A stretch of DNA of 64,000 nt, from contig CAWJQP010000020.1 in the NCBI GenBank assembly GCA_963844855.1, positions 1 through 64,000 of the forward strand. The letters run 5' to 3'. A program made the translations under genes and the position numbers. The notes under the pieces were generated by a model that saw nothing but the letters and a program-made list of their open reading frames with translations, ran no database searches and was not told the origin of the DNA. Positions 16,260-25,538 of the stretch are shown one piece after another. This stretch comes from DASQDN01 sp963844855. Lineage in GTDB: Bacteria > Acidobacteriota > Terriglobia > Bryobacterales > Bryobacteraceae. Position 1 is the stretch's first letter; each line of letters starts with the position of its first letter.

Positions 16260-17528
16260 ATGAATCGAAGAAAGTTCCTCCGACACTTCGCAGCTCGAGC
16301 CTCGGCAGCGGCCTTCGTCCCCTACCTGAATCTCATGGCAGGGCCGAAGACCGGTAAAGTTAAAATCACCGACGTACAATGCATTCTGGTGCGCATCGGA
16401 TTTCGTGTAAGTCCCCTTGTCAAGATCACGACCAACGTCGGGCTCGTAGGCATCGGCGAATGTCATCACGATGAGAATGGACACGGTGCTAGAGACATCG
16501 TTTTGAACGTGTGCAAGCCCATCCTGATGGGTCAGGATCCGATGAATCTTGAGTACCTGGTCTTCAAGATGAGCACGCGTACTTCGTACTACGGCGGCAA
16601 TCACGGCGTCGCAACCCACGCCATCACGGGCGTCGAGTTCGCCATGTGGGACCTGATCGGGAAAATCACCGAGCAACCGGTCCACCGCATTCTCGGCGGC
16701 GGTTCGCACGTGCAGGAGGTTCGTGCCTACGCCTCTACAGGACCTCGCGACATGCTCAGCAGAGAGTCATGCGGAGAGTTTGCCCAACGGATGAAAGCCC
16801 AAGGCTGGACCGCCTGCAAGACGAACATTCTTCGCGATCAGCGCTGGGACCAGCTTGACAATCGTCGCCTGTCGAACCTCGAAGCTGATCGCAACGCCAA
16901 AGGCTTCGCAAACATGCGAGAAGCTTTGGGGCTCGATTTCGACATTGCTGTACATTGCCACTGGGAGTTCGACTTCGACAGCGCACTACGGCTCGCACAG
17001 GCGGTGGCTCCAATGCGGCCGATCTGGATGGAAGATCCGCTGCCTATCGCCTTTAATGAGCAATGGGTCAAACTAACCGAGAAGGCGCCGGTACCGATCC
17101 TTACTGGTGAGAACCTCTACGGCCGCGATGACTTCCGTCCGTTCATCGTTCATCAGGGGGTGAATATCATCGAGATCGATGTCTCCATGGCAGGCGGCTT
17201 GCTCGAAGCGAAGAAGATCGCCGACCTGGCTGAAACCTACTACATGCCCGTAGCGACTCACAATGTGGCCGGACCAATCGCCACGATCGCTTCAGCCAAC
17301 TTCGCCGCATCAGTGCGCGAGTTCGTCGCGCACGAAGCTTTCGTTAGTAGTCCAATCAATCGCGATGGCCGGGGCATCAATGGCGATCCCGAGGTGCTCG
17401 GATACGACAAGGAGATGATCGGCAAAGGACACATCCAACTTAGCGATCGTCCTGGATTCGGCATTGAGCTCAATGAGAAGCTGATTCGTGAGCGCTATTT
17501 GGTAGAGGGCGAAAAGATGTGGTCCTAG
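16260..17528 (+). CDS. Exported mandelate racemase/muconate lactonizing-type enolase superfamily enzyme
   Basis: The 422-residue protein opens MNRRKFLRHFAARASAAAFV, a Tat export signal, so it acts outside the cytoplasm after folding. The capping domain holds the substrate loop, then the barrel carries Mg ligands in FDIAVHCHWEFDFD, PIWMEDPLPIAF and ILTGENLYGRDD, and the general base histidine region VATHNVAGPIA. The family removes a proton next to a carboxylate, for example in dehydration of sugar acids. The exact substrate cannot be read, but RPGFGIELNEKLI is the usual C-terminal end. It lies upstream of an esterase and a sulfatase in the same direction, suggesting a glycan or sugar-acid breakdown group. 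Confidence 0.88.
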   Translation: MNRRKFLRHFAARASAAAFVPYLNLMAGPKTGKVKITDVQCILVRIGFRVSPLVKITTNVGLVGIGECHHDENGHGARDIVLNVCKPILMGQDPMNLEYLVFKMSTRTSYYGGNHGVATHAITGVEFAMWDLIGKITEQPVHRILGGGSHVQEVRAYASTGPRDMLSRESCGEFAQRMKAQGWTACKTNILRDQRWDQLDNRRLSNLEADRNAKGFANMREALGLDFDIAVHCHWEFDFDSALRLAQAVAPMRPIWMEDPLPIAFNEQWVKLTEKAPVPILTGENLYGRDDFRPFIVHQGVNIIEIDVSMAGGLLEAKKIADLAETYYMPVATHNVAGPIATIASANFAASVREFVAHEAFVSSPINRDGRGINGDPEVLGYDKEMIGKGHIQLSDRPGFGIELNEKLIRERYLVEGEKMWS

Positions 17529-17737
17529 GGATTCGAAGTTCGCCTCAGACTACAAGAATGATGGCCTTGCCACCAACAAGCTAAATCATCTTCGATCCAA
17601 GCTTCACGGAGTAAACCGACCTCATCGGCTGAAGATACTCGCCTTCCCTGGGACCGGAAAACTGGATATACGCGATGTGGTCACCGAGTACAAACTGCCG
17701 GCCGCAGATGCTCCAGCGCGGCCTAATCATCAGCAGG

Positions 17738-17905
17738 ACTGGATTCGCTTGCAAGGGCGGCGCTCCGGGTGTTATCGATTTTGCTGTTGCGACCAAGTAC
17801 ATCGAGTGGCTGGCGCTCGGCACTATCGCGCTTGGCGTCCCTGGTAAGCTCTTGTGGGATGGCAACAAGCGACGATTCACGAACAGCGAGCAGGGCGAAT
17901 CGGCT
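17738..17905 (+). pseudogene. C-terminal scrap of a Gfo/Idh/MocA-type oxidoreductase
   Basis: Before the esterase start the same frame reads GGAPGVIDFAVATKYIEWLA and GTIALGVPGKLLWDGNKRRF, then TNSEQ. The sequence W.A.G..AL..PGK.L.WD.....TN resembles the closing helix of secreted Gfo/Idh/MocA dehydrogenases. The Rossmann half is absent. This is a family guess from one motif. Confidence 0.4.
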
Positions 17906-17950
17906 GGTGAAGCCAGCGTTGCGCAAAGCCTGGGATCTGAAGGTAGCGAG

Positions 17951-19090
17951 ATGAACCATTCAATAGCCGCGTCTCTGTTCTGTGTTATTACGGGCGTTGC
18001 GTTCGCCCAGCGTCCCTCTGCGCCGTACTACGAGGACACTGCCAACGTTCCGGTCTCGCCCGAGATTCACTCCGACCGGTTAGTGACGTTCCGCCTCTTC
18101 GCACCCAAAGCCAGCGAAGTGGTGCTGATGGGATCACCGGGCATTCTTGAGTTCACGAAGAAGCCTCTGCCGCTGAAGCGTGATGACCAGGGTCTGTGGA
18201 GCCTCACCGTCGGTCCGCTTCCGGCAGGCTTCTACACGTATGGCTTTGCGATCGATGGCGGCTTGCGCATGCCAGATCCGGCGAATCCAAACCTCGAATT
18301 GCGGCGCTGGGGACCGACAAGTTCATTCATTATTCCTGGGACGGAGAAGGCGGTCTTTGAAGATCGGCGCGTGCCGCATGGAGCGGTCCACGTTGAGTTT
18401 TACGACTCACCGAAGCTGGACACCAAGCGAATGGTCTACGTGTACACTCCGCCGGGTTATGAAAAGGGCAAGCAGAAGTACCCGGTGCTCTACCTGCTGC
18501 ATGGCAACGGGCAGATCGAAGCGTCTTGGGTATGGACTGGCCGTGCCAACGTGATCATGGACAACCTGCTCGCCGAGGGCAAGATCAGGCCGATGATCAT
18601 GGTCATGCCGTACGGTCACGTGTCGCGAGAGATTAAGACTGCATCGGCCCATTCGAGCGCTCCCGGTGGCGACTCCGCTGCCATCGGGAAAGAACTAGTC
18701 ACTGCAGTGAAGCCGCTGGTCGAGAGCAAATACCGGGTACTAACCGATCGCAACCATCGCGCGATCGGAGGACTCTCCATGGGTGCCGCACAGTCGCTCG
18801 CCATAGGTCTGCACAATCTTGATCAGTTTGCTTACATCGCCGCATTCAGCGGAGCCGGTAATCGCACCGAATGGGAGAAGGCAGATCCGGCGATGCTGAA
18901 CGGAAAACTCAAAGTCCTGTGGTTGGGTTGCGGCACTGAAGACTTTGCGTATTCGGGCGTGAAGAGTTTGTCGGACCTGCTGACGAAGAAGAATGTGAAG
19001 CATGTATGGAACGAGTCAGGCGGTGGCCACAGTTGGCCAAACTGGCAGGTTTATCTCTCGAAGTACGCTCCCTTGCTTTTCGGCAAATAG
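17951..19090 (+). CDS. Secreted esterase of the esterase D/feruloyl-esterase type
   Basis: The 379-residue protein has a signal peptide (MNHSIAASLFCVITGVAFAQ). An Ig-like domain follows (VTFRLFAPKASEVVLMG, GLWSLTVGPLPAGFYTYGF), as in carbohydrate-binding E-set domains. The esterase fold carries RMVYVYTPPGYEKGKQKYPV, nucleophile serine in AIGGLSMGAAQSLAIGL, aspartate region WLGCGTEDFAYSG and histidine in GGGHSWPNWQVYL. Such enzymes remove acetyl or feruloyl esters from plant polysaccharides. The start at 17951 is preferred because a signal peptide begins there; the upstream in-frame extension is remnant sequence. Sulfatase and enolase neighbours fit glycan processing. Confidence 0.87.
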   Translation: MNHSIAASLFCVITGVAFAQRPSAPYYEDTANVPVSPEIHSDRLVTFRLFAPKASEVVLMGSPGILEFTKKPLPLKRDDQGLWSLTVGPLPAGFYTYGFAIDGGLRMPDPANPNLELRRWGPTSSFIIPGTEKAVFEDRRVPHGAVHVEFYDSPKLDTKRMVYVYTPPGYEKGKQKYPVLYLLHGNGQIEASWVWTGRANVIMDNLLAEGKIRPMIMVMPYGHVSREIKTASAHSSAPGGDSAAIGKELVTAVKPLVESKYRVLTDRNHRAIGGLSMGAAQSLAIGLHNLDQFAYIAAFSGAGNRTEWEKADPAMLNGKLKVLWLGCGTEDFAYSGVKSLSDLLTKKNVKHVWNESGGGHSWPNWQVYLSKYAPLLFGK

Positions 19091-19495
19091 GAACGCGTCA
19101 CGCTCGCTGCACGATCTCTCCGTGCTCTTGGACGACGAGGGCAGGACCTATGTAGTTTCGGGTTACCGCGACATCCACGTACGTCGTACAACTCAGTCCT
19201 CGGCCCGACCAACGCGACGGTGTTCGGTTGCAGGGGCACGTCCGTCGTGCCGCGTGTGTCCGCCCCCTGAACCGCCACAAAACCGCGGGGAACAGTGCCC
19301 GTCAGGTTCTTGAAACGCTTTCTGCCCGTTATGTCCGGTTACCGTCTACGATCCTGCGCCGCGCGGGCGAACTTTGCCTAGTTGGATGTAACGCCGTATC
19401 TCAGTCCCGAACTACCGAGTTCCGTGTTCCATTAAACTAGTGCATCCGAAGCGGAAGACGCTCAATTCTGCCGGGTTCCTATATACTTTGTCGGG
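19091..19495. other. Intergenic, no gene recognised
   Basis: The 405 bases before the sulfatase contain no convincing frame. A promoter for the sulfatase probably lies near 19480, but no clear -10/-35 pair could be assigned. Confidence 0.4.
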
Positions 19496-20848
19496 ATGAT
19501 ACGCAGGCAATTCCTCAGTTCGATGGCAGCATCCTTGTTGTCCGGCGCGGAAACATCGGCTCGCAAGACTCCCAACATTCTGCTCATCCTGTTCGATAAG
19601 TGCAGGACCGACGCCATCGGCGCTTACGAAGAGAAAGCAGTTTACACGCCGAATCTGGATCGTCTTGCGAGAGAAGGTGTGCTGTTCAACCGAGCGTATA
19701 CGCCGCAGGCCCTCTGTGGGCCTGCGCGCGCGTCCATCCTGACAGGCAAATACCCCCATGCTCATGGGCTACGGCGAAATGTCTACTTTGCGCCTCCTGG
19801 CGCCGTGAACACCAACTATCGAGAAATCATTCCTGATCCTTTCCGCGACCAAAGATTCCACCTGTGGGAGAACTTTGTTTATTACTTAAACAACGCCGGT
19901 TACAAAACAGGTTCAGTAGGTAAGTGGCATCTTGGGCCTGGCAATCCCGGTTTTTTTGACTATTTCAAGTCTTTCAATTCGTTGCTTCGACACTGGGTCG
20001 GGGAGCCGCACAAGTCCCGATACCGTCCCGACTTGCACGCGGACGATGCACTGCAATTCATCGAACAGGCGGGCCCCAATCCTTGGTTTCTTCATCTTTC
20101 GTTCTATGCCCCGCATGAGCCCTTGGATCCACCAAAGGAATGGCTCGAGAAGTATTCGGGGCAGGATCATCGTGACTACTACGCAACCGTCTCCAATTTA
20201 GACTGGAACGTCGGGCGGGTACTGGATGCGATTCGCAAACGCGGGTCGCTGGATGACACTCTAGTGATTCTCACCTCCGATCACGGCAGACCATGGGTGG
20301 AAAGGCCAGGTACGATCGAAGGCATCGGAATAGGCTACGAGGATGTAATTCGGGTACCACTGATCCTGCGCTATCCAAGGATGCTGCCCGCGACCAAACG
20401 CTGGAACTCGGGCGTCACGACCGCCGATCTGATGCCCACGATCCTTGAGGTAGCGAACATTTCGCTGACCCAGGGTGTGGTTGCCAACGAGTTCACACCG
20501 GTGCTGCATTCGCGAAGTTTGATCGCCGAGGTTCGTGGTGACGATCGCTGGACGAGGCCCGTGGTGGTCCAGAACATTCCGCAGAAGGGGATCGACGGCT
20601 CTTACTACGATGAGCGCGTGCTGCGGACTGAATCGCATAAATTGATTTTGCGTCGGTTTGAAATCCGGCCCGAATTCCGACCTGGAGAACTCTATGATCT
20701 CCGGACAGATCCGGGAGAGACCCTCAATATCTTTACTCGTCGAACGGATCTCGTGAAGGATCTAGCCGATCAGCTTGCCCGGTGGGGGGAAACCTACCAG
20801 GACAGCGTCGCCATTGAGTTGGGACGCTCGGCCAGCAAGACTGAGTAA
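19496..20848 (+). CDS. Exported type I (formylglycine) sulfatase
   Basis: The 450-residue enzyme starts MIRRQFLSSMAASLLSGAE, a Tat-like signal. The metal-binding start of the fold is PNILLILFDKCRTDAIGAY. The signature CGPARASILTGKYPH has the C-x-P-x-R cysteine that becomes formylglycine, so a maturase elsewhere is needed. TGSVGKWHLG, PWFLHLSFYAPHEPL and VILTSDHGRPW hold further active-site and calcium residues. The product removes sulfate from a glycan, lipid or aryl ester; the substrate is not readable. It ends the enzyme group that begins at 16260. Confidence 0.93.
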   Translation: MIRRQFLSSMAASLLSGAETSARKTPNILLILFDKCRTDAIGAYEEKAVYTPNLDRLAREGVLFNRAYTPQALCGPARASILTGKYPHAHGLRRNVYFAPPGAVNTNYREIIPDPFRDQRFHLWENFVYYLNNAGYKTGSVGKWHLGPGNPGFFDYFKSFNSLLRHWVGEPHKSRYRPDLHADDALQFIEQAGPNPWFLHLSFYAPHEPLDPPKEWLEKYSGQDHRDYYATVSNLDWNVGRVLDAIRKRGSLDDTLVILTSDHGRPWVERPGTIEGIGIGYEDVIRVPLILRYPRMLPATKRWNSGVTTADLMPTILEVANISLTQGVVANEFTPVLHSRSLIAEVRGDDRWTRPVVVQNIPQKGIDGSYYDERVLRTESHKLILRRFEIRPEFRPGELYDLRTDPGETLNIFTRRTDLVKDLADQLARWGETYQDSVAIELGRSASKTE

Positions 20849-20896
20849 CCGGGCCGAACGGCGAGAAACGATGGCGGCCGAGCCGCGTTGTTTGAG

Positions 20897-21075
20897 TTTA
20901 GACCAATTGTCGTTCAATTGCATGTACTCGCACTGGCGGTCCGAAGCACGCGGGCATCTTTCCCTGGGGTGGCGGTCAGTTGGAGGCCCAAGGGCAGGCC
21001 ATCACCCACCGGCATCGGTACCGAGATGGCAGGTTCCAAAATCTCCTGTGCGTAACCATGCGTCTTTGCAATGAC
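20897..21075 (-). pseudogene. C-terminal scrap of an amidase
   Basis: The minus strand reads EPAISVPMPVGDGLPLGLQL and TATPGKDARVLRTA, the end of amidase-signature enzymes, with one shift before VRVHAIERQLV. The catalytic serine-rich core is absent. The rest of 20849-21341 contains nothing else I can name. Confidence 0.55.
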
Positions 21076-21341
21076 TTAGTTCCGAGCTTGCGTGTCTATT
21101 CGCGAGTATTCATCGGCTTATTGGTACAGGTCTTGGTACAGGTGGCGCGGATGTGAACGATGGGCGACTCGGGGCGAGAACCCAGCCGCCGGAGAGGCTA
21201 CCTTTGGACGAACACTCTTCGGAGGTCCCACTTGCTCATGGGTCGACTTTTGCTCGGCGAATCCATTGAGGCATGACCGCACGACCGACGTGGATTCGTC
21301 GGGCCTAAACCCGTTGGGCCACGGGAGAAGTGCATATTAGT

Positions 21342-22085
21342 ATGGTTCCTTACGTCTTTTCCCGCATCCAATGCTGCATGGGGAATCAGCGCAACCGGCT
21401 AACAAAATATGGAATTGTGGCTTTGGCTGGCATCGCGGTGCTTGGCTGGGTTCGCGAACCTGAAAGACATCAGCCCGATGGATCTCCGGTAAGCGCTACT
21501 TCTTCCGCTCCTGCCGAATCACGTGCAACTTTTTATCCTCAATCTCCGGTGGGCGGCATGGCGGGTACAAACGATCCTGAATCCACTCACGCTATCGATT
21601 CACTGCGGGAAGCGGACTTGTCTGTCGATTCCGCGCCAGGCATGACCGAACGCAGGAGGCCTAGTCCCGTTCGACGTGATGGATCAACTTCGACCGTGAT
21701 GCAAACACCGGAACGGCCGATAGCCGATGCCGGCAGACATGAAGATCCGAAGACGGTTGACGATCAGGTTGTGGCCCGGTCTCAGGAGCCCAAAAAAGAA
21801 CGCTCGGAGAGTCCCGAGCAAGGTGCTCTCACTCCTACACCTCGAGTCGATTCAACTGACGATACCCGCGCCCAAACTCAACCGGCCGTAGCCAAGAAAG
21901 AACGTTCGACTGCGAAATCGGCGGCCATTGTCATAGGAACCGCCGTTGCTGGCGCAGCGATCGGAGCTGCGGCTGGCGGCGGCAAAGGCGCCACCATAGG
22001 CGCGATTAGCGGGGGTGCCGGAGGGTACGTGTTCGATCGCGCGACACGTCACAACGGCAGAGGCGGTCGTACCTGCTGGGAGTGA
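21342..22085 (+). CDS. Membrane-anchored protein with C-terminal glycine zipper
   Basis: The protein has about 247 residues. An N-terminal hydrophobic helix (YGIVALAGIAVLGWV) is followed by about 140 residues of proline-, serine- and charge-rich linker, then the glycine zipper KSAAIVIGTAVAGAAIGAAA and TIGAISGGAGGYVFDRATR. This zipper resembles YMGG/OmpA-linker proteins of the envelope that insert as helical hairpins. The start is uncertain (ATG at 21342 with GGGAGAAG upstream, or 21378). Function is unknown; it stands alone. Confidence 0.6.
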   Translation: MVPYVFSRIQCCMGNQRNRLTKYGIVALAGIAVLGWVREPERHQPDGSPVSATSSAPAESRATFYPQSPVGGMAGTNDPESTHAIDSLREADLSVDSAPGMTERRRPSPVRRDGSTSTVMQTPERPIADAGRHEDPKTVDDQVVARSQEPKKERSESPEQGALTPTPRVDSTDDTRAQTQPAVAKKERSTAKSAAIVIGTAVAGAAIGAAAGGGKGATIGAISGGAGGYVFDRATRHNGRGGRTCWE

Positions 22086-22819
22086 TAGCGACTTCACCTC
22101 TCGTGCCGACGCGGATCAACAAGACGATCACAAACGCTTTGATCGTGGATCGGCTCTCGCGCGCCGATTCGGCACGCCACGTTTCAATTGACGCCCAATG
22201 CGGTATTTACTGCAATGCATCCAAAGATTTGAGGCGTCTACTCGGGATCGTCCCGTGCTAGCCAGTTGAACCCTTGTCATAAGGTAACGGTTCAGCGTTC
22301 ACGCAGCGCGCTCTGCGCAGTGCTACAAGTCGCGATTCTTAATGCCGAGTAGCACGGCTTTCCCAACCCGCCGAGCAGCCGCAATTCTTTTGCACGCACC
22401 CAAACCATGCTCTGCGCCGCAAACGCCTGCCCATACGCCCATCGTGCAATCTGAAGCGACGCCTCTAAATCGGATCGAATGTTCGCGCCCACACAAGCAG
22501 CCTGAATCGCATTGTCGTGTAGTTGGCTCTGTTCTGTCCAGCAGCCGAGATACGCTATCCGATCTCGGCCACAACTTTGTGCTGGCTCACGATGCGCGCA
22601 ACGGCGCCAAAGGCGTGCAGACGCCTGTTGCGTTTATCAGGAGTAATCCGGTGCGACAGCTGGCTCTTGTTGAATTCCGTGTACGCAGTAGTCCAGACCA
22701 CTTCACAAACATCTACCGCGATGGTTAGGAAGAACTGTCAACGAAGCATACGCGGATGCGCTGTGCGTGGCCGATTTCCTGAGAGCACGCCCCGACTCAA
22801 GGTCCCTGGGGCTGAAACA
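22086..22819. other. No recognisable gene
   Basis: Several overlapping frames of 60-130 codons exist on both strands, but none shows family motifs, a ribosome site or a sensible composition. It could be a heavily decayed gene. Confidence 0.4.
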
Positions 22820-24010
22820 CTAAATGGCGAAGAACGGCCAATCCGTCTCGAGCCCAAGCAGGAGCTTCCCGACCGACTCAAAGCGGCTCGCCGAAACGAA
22901 CGCGTGCTGCGTCAGAACGTGTACGTCACGAAAGTGCTTCTGGAACGGATTCTCAAGCCGGATCGCGCTGGTTCCCGCAGCCTTGTGCACCAGACGAACG
23001 GCGTTCGCTGATGCCTCCATCGCAAACGAAGCTGCGAGCTGAACATTGATCTTCTGCTGGAGACTGATCATCTCTCCCAGGACGGCGCTTTGCCATGCTT
23101 GCTGTAGTGACTCGTGAAGGTAGGCGCGGGCTGCGCGCACCAGCGCCTCGGCTTCTGCAACCTGGGACTGAACAAGGGGCCGCTCGCGTAAGGTTGTATG
23201 CCCATAATTCGGGGTCTTCCTCCTGCTCAGATCAATCAGTTCATCGATAGCTGCTCGAGCAATACCCAGGGCCGGCGCAGCAAGTGCGGCCACCGCGGTC
23301 CAGATTGTCAACCTGTACAGCGGGCCCTCAAAACCTCTGGCGGGAGTTGTGAGAGGCGCCAGAATGGTTGTTCGTCGGACAGGAACGAATAGGTCCTTCA
23401 CGACAACGTCGTGACTGCCCGTGCCGCGCATCCCCATAGTTTGCCAGGTGTCGAGAACCTCTGCGTCGTCGGCTCGGTACACAACGATCAGCTGCACCGG
23501 ATTCCCATCACCGCTGCGATGCGGCTGTGAGCCTGCCATGACGACTACTGGTCCCATGAACCACGAAGCGTGATGACACCCGCTCACGAACGGCCAGCGT
23601 CCCGAGACCATATAACCGCCTTGCACCGGCGCGGCCGCGCCAGGCGGAAAAAGAGTGCCGCCGAGAATCACGTCGGGCCTCTCACGCCAGACCTCCTCTA
23701 CGCCCTCATCGGGGAACCATGCGAAGAAAGGGACGATACCGGTAGAGAGTTGAAGATTCCACCCCGCAGCGCTGTCGATGCGTGATACCTCTTCCACTAC
23801 TTGGACGGCGCTCACGGGATCCATTTCGAAACCGCCAAAAGCCTTGGGCGTCCACATTCGGAAAAGGCCAGCGCCCTTCATTGCTTCCACGACGGGCGAG
23901 GCAAGGCTACGTTCGCGCTCATTGGCGTCTGCGTGAGCCCGAATGAGGGGAGCTATCCGGCCCAAAGCCTGTATGAGAGTTGCGGCGTCGTCTATTGATG
24001 CGGCTTGCAT
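22820..24010 (-). CDS. Acyl-CoA dehydrogenase-fold flavin enzyme (HsaA/DszC-like)
   Basis: The roughly 396-residue protein has the three-part acyl-CoA dehydrogenase fold: an N-terminal helical domain (AGLFRMWTPKAFGGFEMDP), a middle beta domain (YMVSGRWPFVSGCHHASWFM, TWQTMGMRGTGSHDVVVKDL) and a C-terminal helical domain of the Acyl-CoA_dh_2 kind. The catalytic glutamate of true dehydrogenases is not evident. GRWPFVSGC matches flavin monooxygenases that use reduced flavin from a partner. Aromatic or thiol oxygenation is likely, substrate unknown. ATG 24010 gives MQAASIDDAATLIQ; a TTG at 24061 is possible. It lies 107 bases after the lipoprotein hydrolase gene, same strand. Confidence 0.8.
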   Translation of the reverse strand: MQAASIDDAATLIQALGRIAPLIRAHADANERERSLASPVVEAMKGAGLFRMWTPKAFGGFEMDPVSAVQVVEEVSRIDSAAGWNLQLSTGIVPFFAWFPDEGVEEVWRERPDVILGGTLFPPGAAAPVQGGYMVSGRWPFVSGCHHASWFMGPVVVMAGSQPHRSGDGNPVQLIVVYRADDAEVLDTWQTMGMRGTGSHDVVVKDLFVPVRRTTILAPLTTPARGFEGPLYRLTIWTAVAALAAPALGIARAAIDELIDLSRRKTPNYGHTTLRERPLVQSQVAEAEALVRAARAYLHESLQQAWQSAVLGEMISLQQKINVQLAASFAMEASANAVRLVHKAAGTSAIRLENPFQKHFRDVHVLTQHAFVSASRFESVGKLLLGLETDWPFFAI

Positions 24011-24117
24011 TTCACCGTCCCGGCCTGGCAGCAGCATAGGGGAAAACAGTCCGAAGGACAAGCCACGTTTGGCTGACGGGAACTGGACGGCCCCGCAGAT
24101 GTGAGCCGCCCGCAGAG

Positions 24118-25290
24118 TCAGTGTCGAAATACGTCCGTCTTGAGCCAGTCCAGAATGCGAGCCTCTGTGTACGTTTCATAGTCGGACGTAAGGTAGGCGT
24201 CAAGGTGACCAAACACTTGATCCGCCTCGATTCGGACTTTCGTTGACCTCGTGAGATTGAGCGTATCCTGCATGTAGTTGCCGAACCCTCGTCCTCCCTC
24301 GATTGCCAGGATCGGCGCCCGGAAATTTCGTAAGTTTGACGTGTAGGTTCGGTCTCCTGCGAAGGAACACGAGATGCCACTGATTACCGGGAGTGATTCC
24401 ACATTATTGAAGGCCATGATAAAGGCGAATACTCTAGGAAACCATGCGTGCTCGTAACGGGTAAGTGCAGTGTTTGCCACAAGCTGGATCCAGTCAGGCG
24501 TGCCTGATACGGTTGGCTGTGGCACTCCAAAGAATGACGTGGTCGCAGCTTCGCCGTTCTTCGCGAGCTCCTTCAGTGCGAGCGGAAGATTTTCTTCCCA
24601 GTAAACGCCGCTGGCCATTGCCGTCCGGAGGTTCGTGCAATTTTGAGTGCTCAGCGCGATGACTGTGGGGTTGGTTGAAAAGAGTCCGGCCTCCCACAGC
24701 AGCAACCCGGAATAGCCGGAAGGATTGGCGTTAACGGCGGCAACGCCGACCATACCGCCGAGCGACAAGCCGCCAATGACCGGCTTCTCACCGTTGTCAA
24801 CTTGCATCCGGATGAATTCGACGTCTTGAACATACGCACCGAGATTCCAATCCTTCATGACGGAGCAATCGACGCCTCCTGTCGTGCAGGCATGGGGTGC
24901 CAGATGCGCCGTGCGGGGTGAGTAGCCGTACACGTCGTAGTGCGAACGCGCGAGGCTTGCGGCGAGTGATTGCATGGGGTCATTTTTCTCATCGATCATG
25001 TACTCGTTAAAGTTGTTCACAAGCGACGGAACCAGAATGATCGAGCCTTTGACGACCCCGTGTCGACGGTGCAGATGGTGCATTGTAAAGCGGTTGGCCG
25101 GGTTTGTCCCGACCTGAATGACGGTGTCGACCTTTCGAAGAGGTTTTGTGATGGAGGGATCGATCGTGACGCTCACGACCCTGTACCCGGCAGACGCATG
25201 GTGACTAGAGACGTTGTCCGCCGGGACTTCAGCTGCCGCGGCGCAACCACCCAGGGCCAACACAACATTGCCAATGACTAACCGGTTCAT
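24118..25290 (-). CDS. Probable lipoprotein alpha/beta hydrolase
   Basis: The ATG at 25290 follows AAGGAGAAC and gives MNRLVIGNVVLALGGCAAAA, a signal with a lipobox-like LGGC. The hydrolase core has GSIILVPSLVNNFNEYM, the charged DVYGYSPRTAHL region, the nucleophile serine in VIGGLSLGGMVGVAAV, and an aspartate/histidine end (VFGHLDAYLTSDYE). About 390 residues. It is probably anchored outside the inner membrane. It is transcribed divergently from the large regulator at 25539, with 248 bases between, and forms a pair with the flavin enzyme. Confidence 0.78.
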   Translation of the reverse strand: MNRLVIGNVVLALGGCAAAAEVPADNVSSHHASAGYRVVSVTIDPSITKPLRKVDTVIQVGTNPANRFTMHHLHRRHGVVKGSIILVPSLVNNFNEYMIDEKNDPMQSLAASLARSHYDVYGYSPRTAHLAPHACTTGGVDCSVMKDWNLGAYVQDVEFIRMQVDNGEKPVIGGLSLGGMVGVAAVNANPSGYSGLLLWEAGLFSTNPTVIALSTQNCTNLRTAMASGVYWEENLPLALKELAKNGEAATTSFFGVPQPTVSGTPDWIQLVANTALTRYEHAWFPRVFAFIMAFNNVESLPVISGISCSFAGDRTYTSNLRNFRAPILAIEGGRGFGNYMQDTLNLTRSTKVRIEADQVFGHLDAYLTSDYETYTEARILDWLKTDVFRH

Positions 25291-25538
25291 CAGTAAGTTC
25301 TCCTTTCTTTCCTGCTGTTTAAACAAGCACGTATTTTTGAGAAATGTTTAAACGTAGAGAGCGTTAATTCCAACTCTTGCCAATGGGCTGTCAAACTAGC
25401 GCAGATCTTCGGAACAGCGAATGATCAGCAATGGCAGGACTGGATCGAGATTCGCTTGAGAGAGACTGTAGCCGCTAACCGCCCAGAAAATCCTTACAAA
25501 ATTGTTGTAAATTTATTCCTGCGCCTAAGTCGTGAACT

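Noticed and set aside
22292..22728. Several 60-130 codon frames on both strands
   Set aside because: No ribosome site, family motif or consistent composition.
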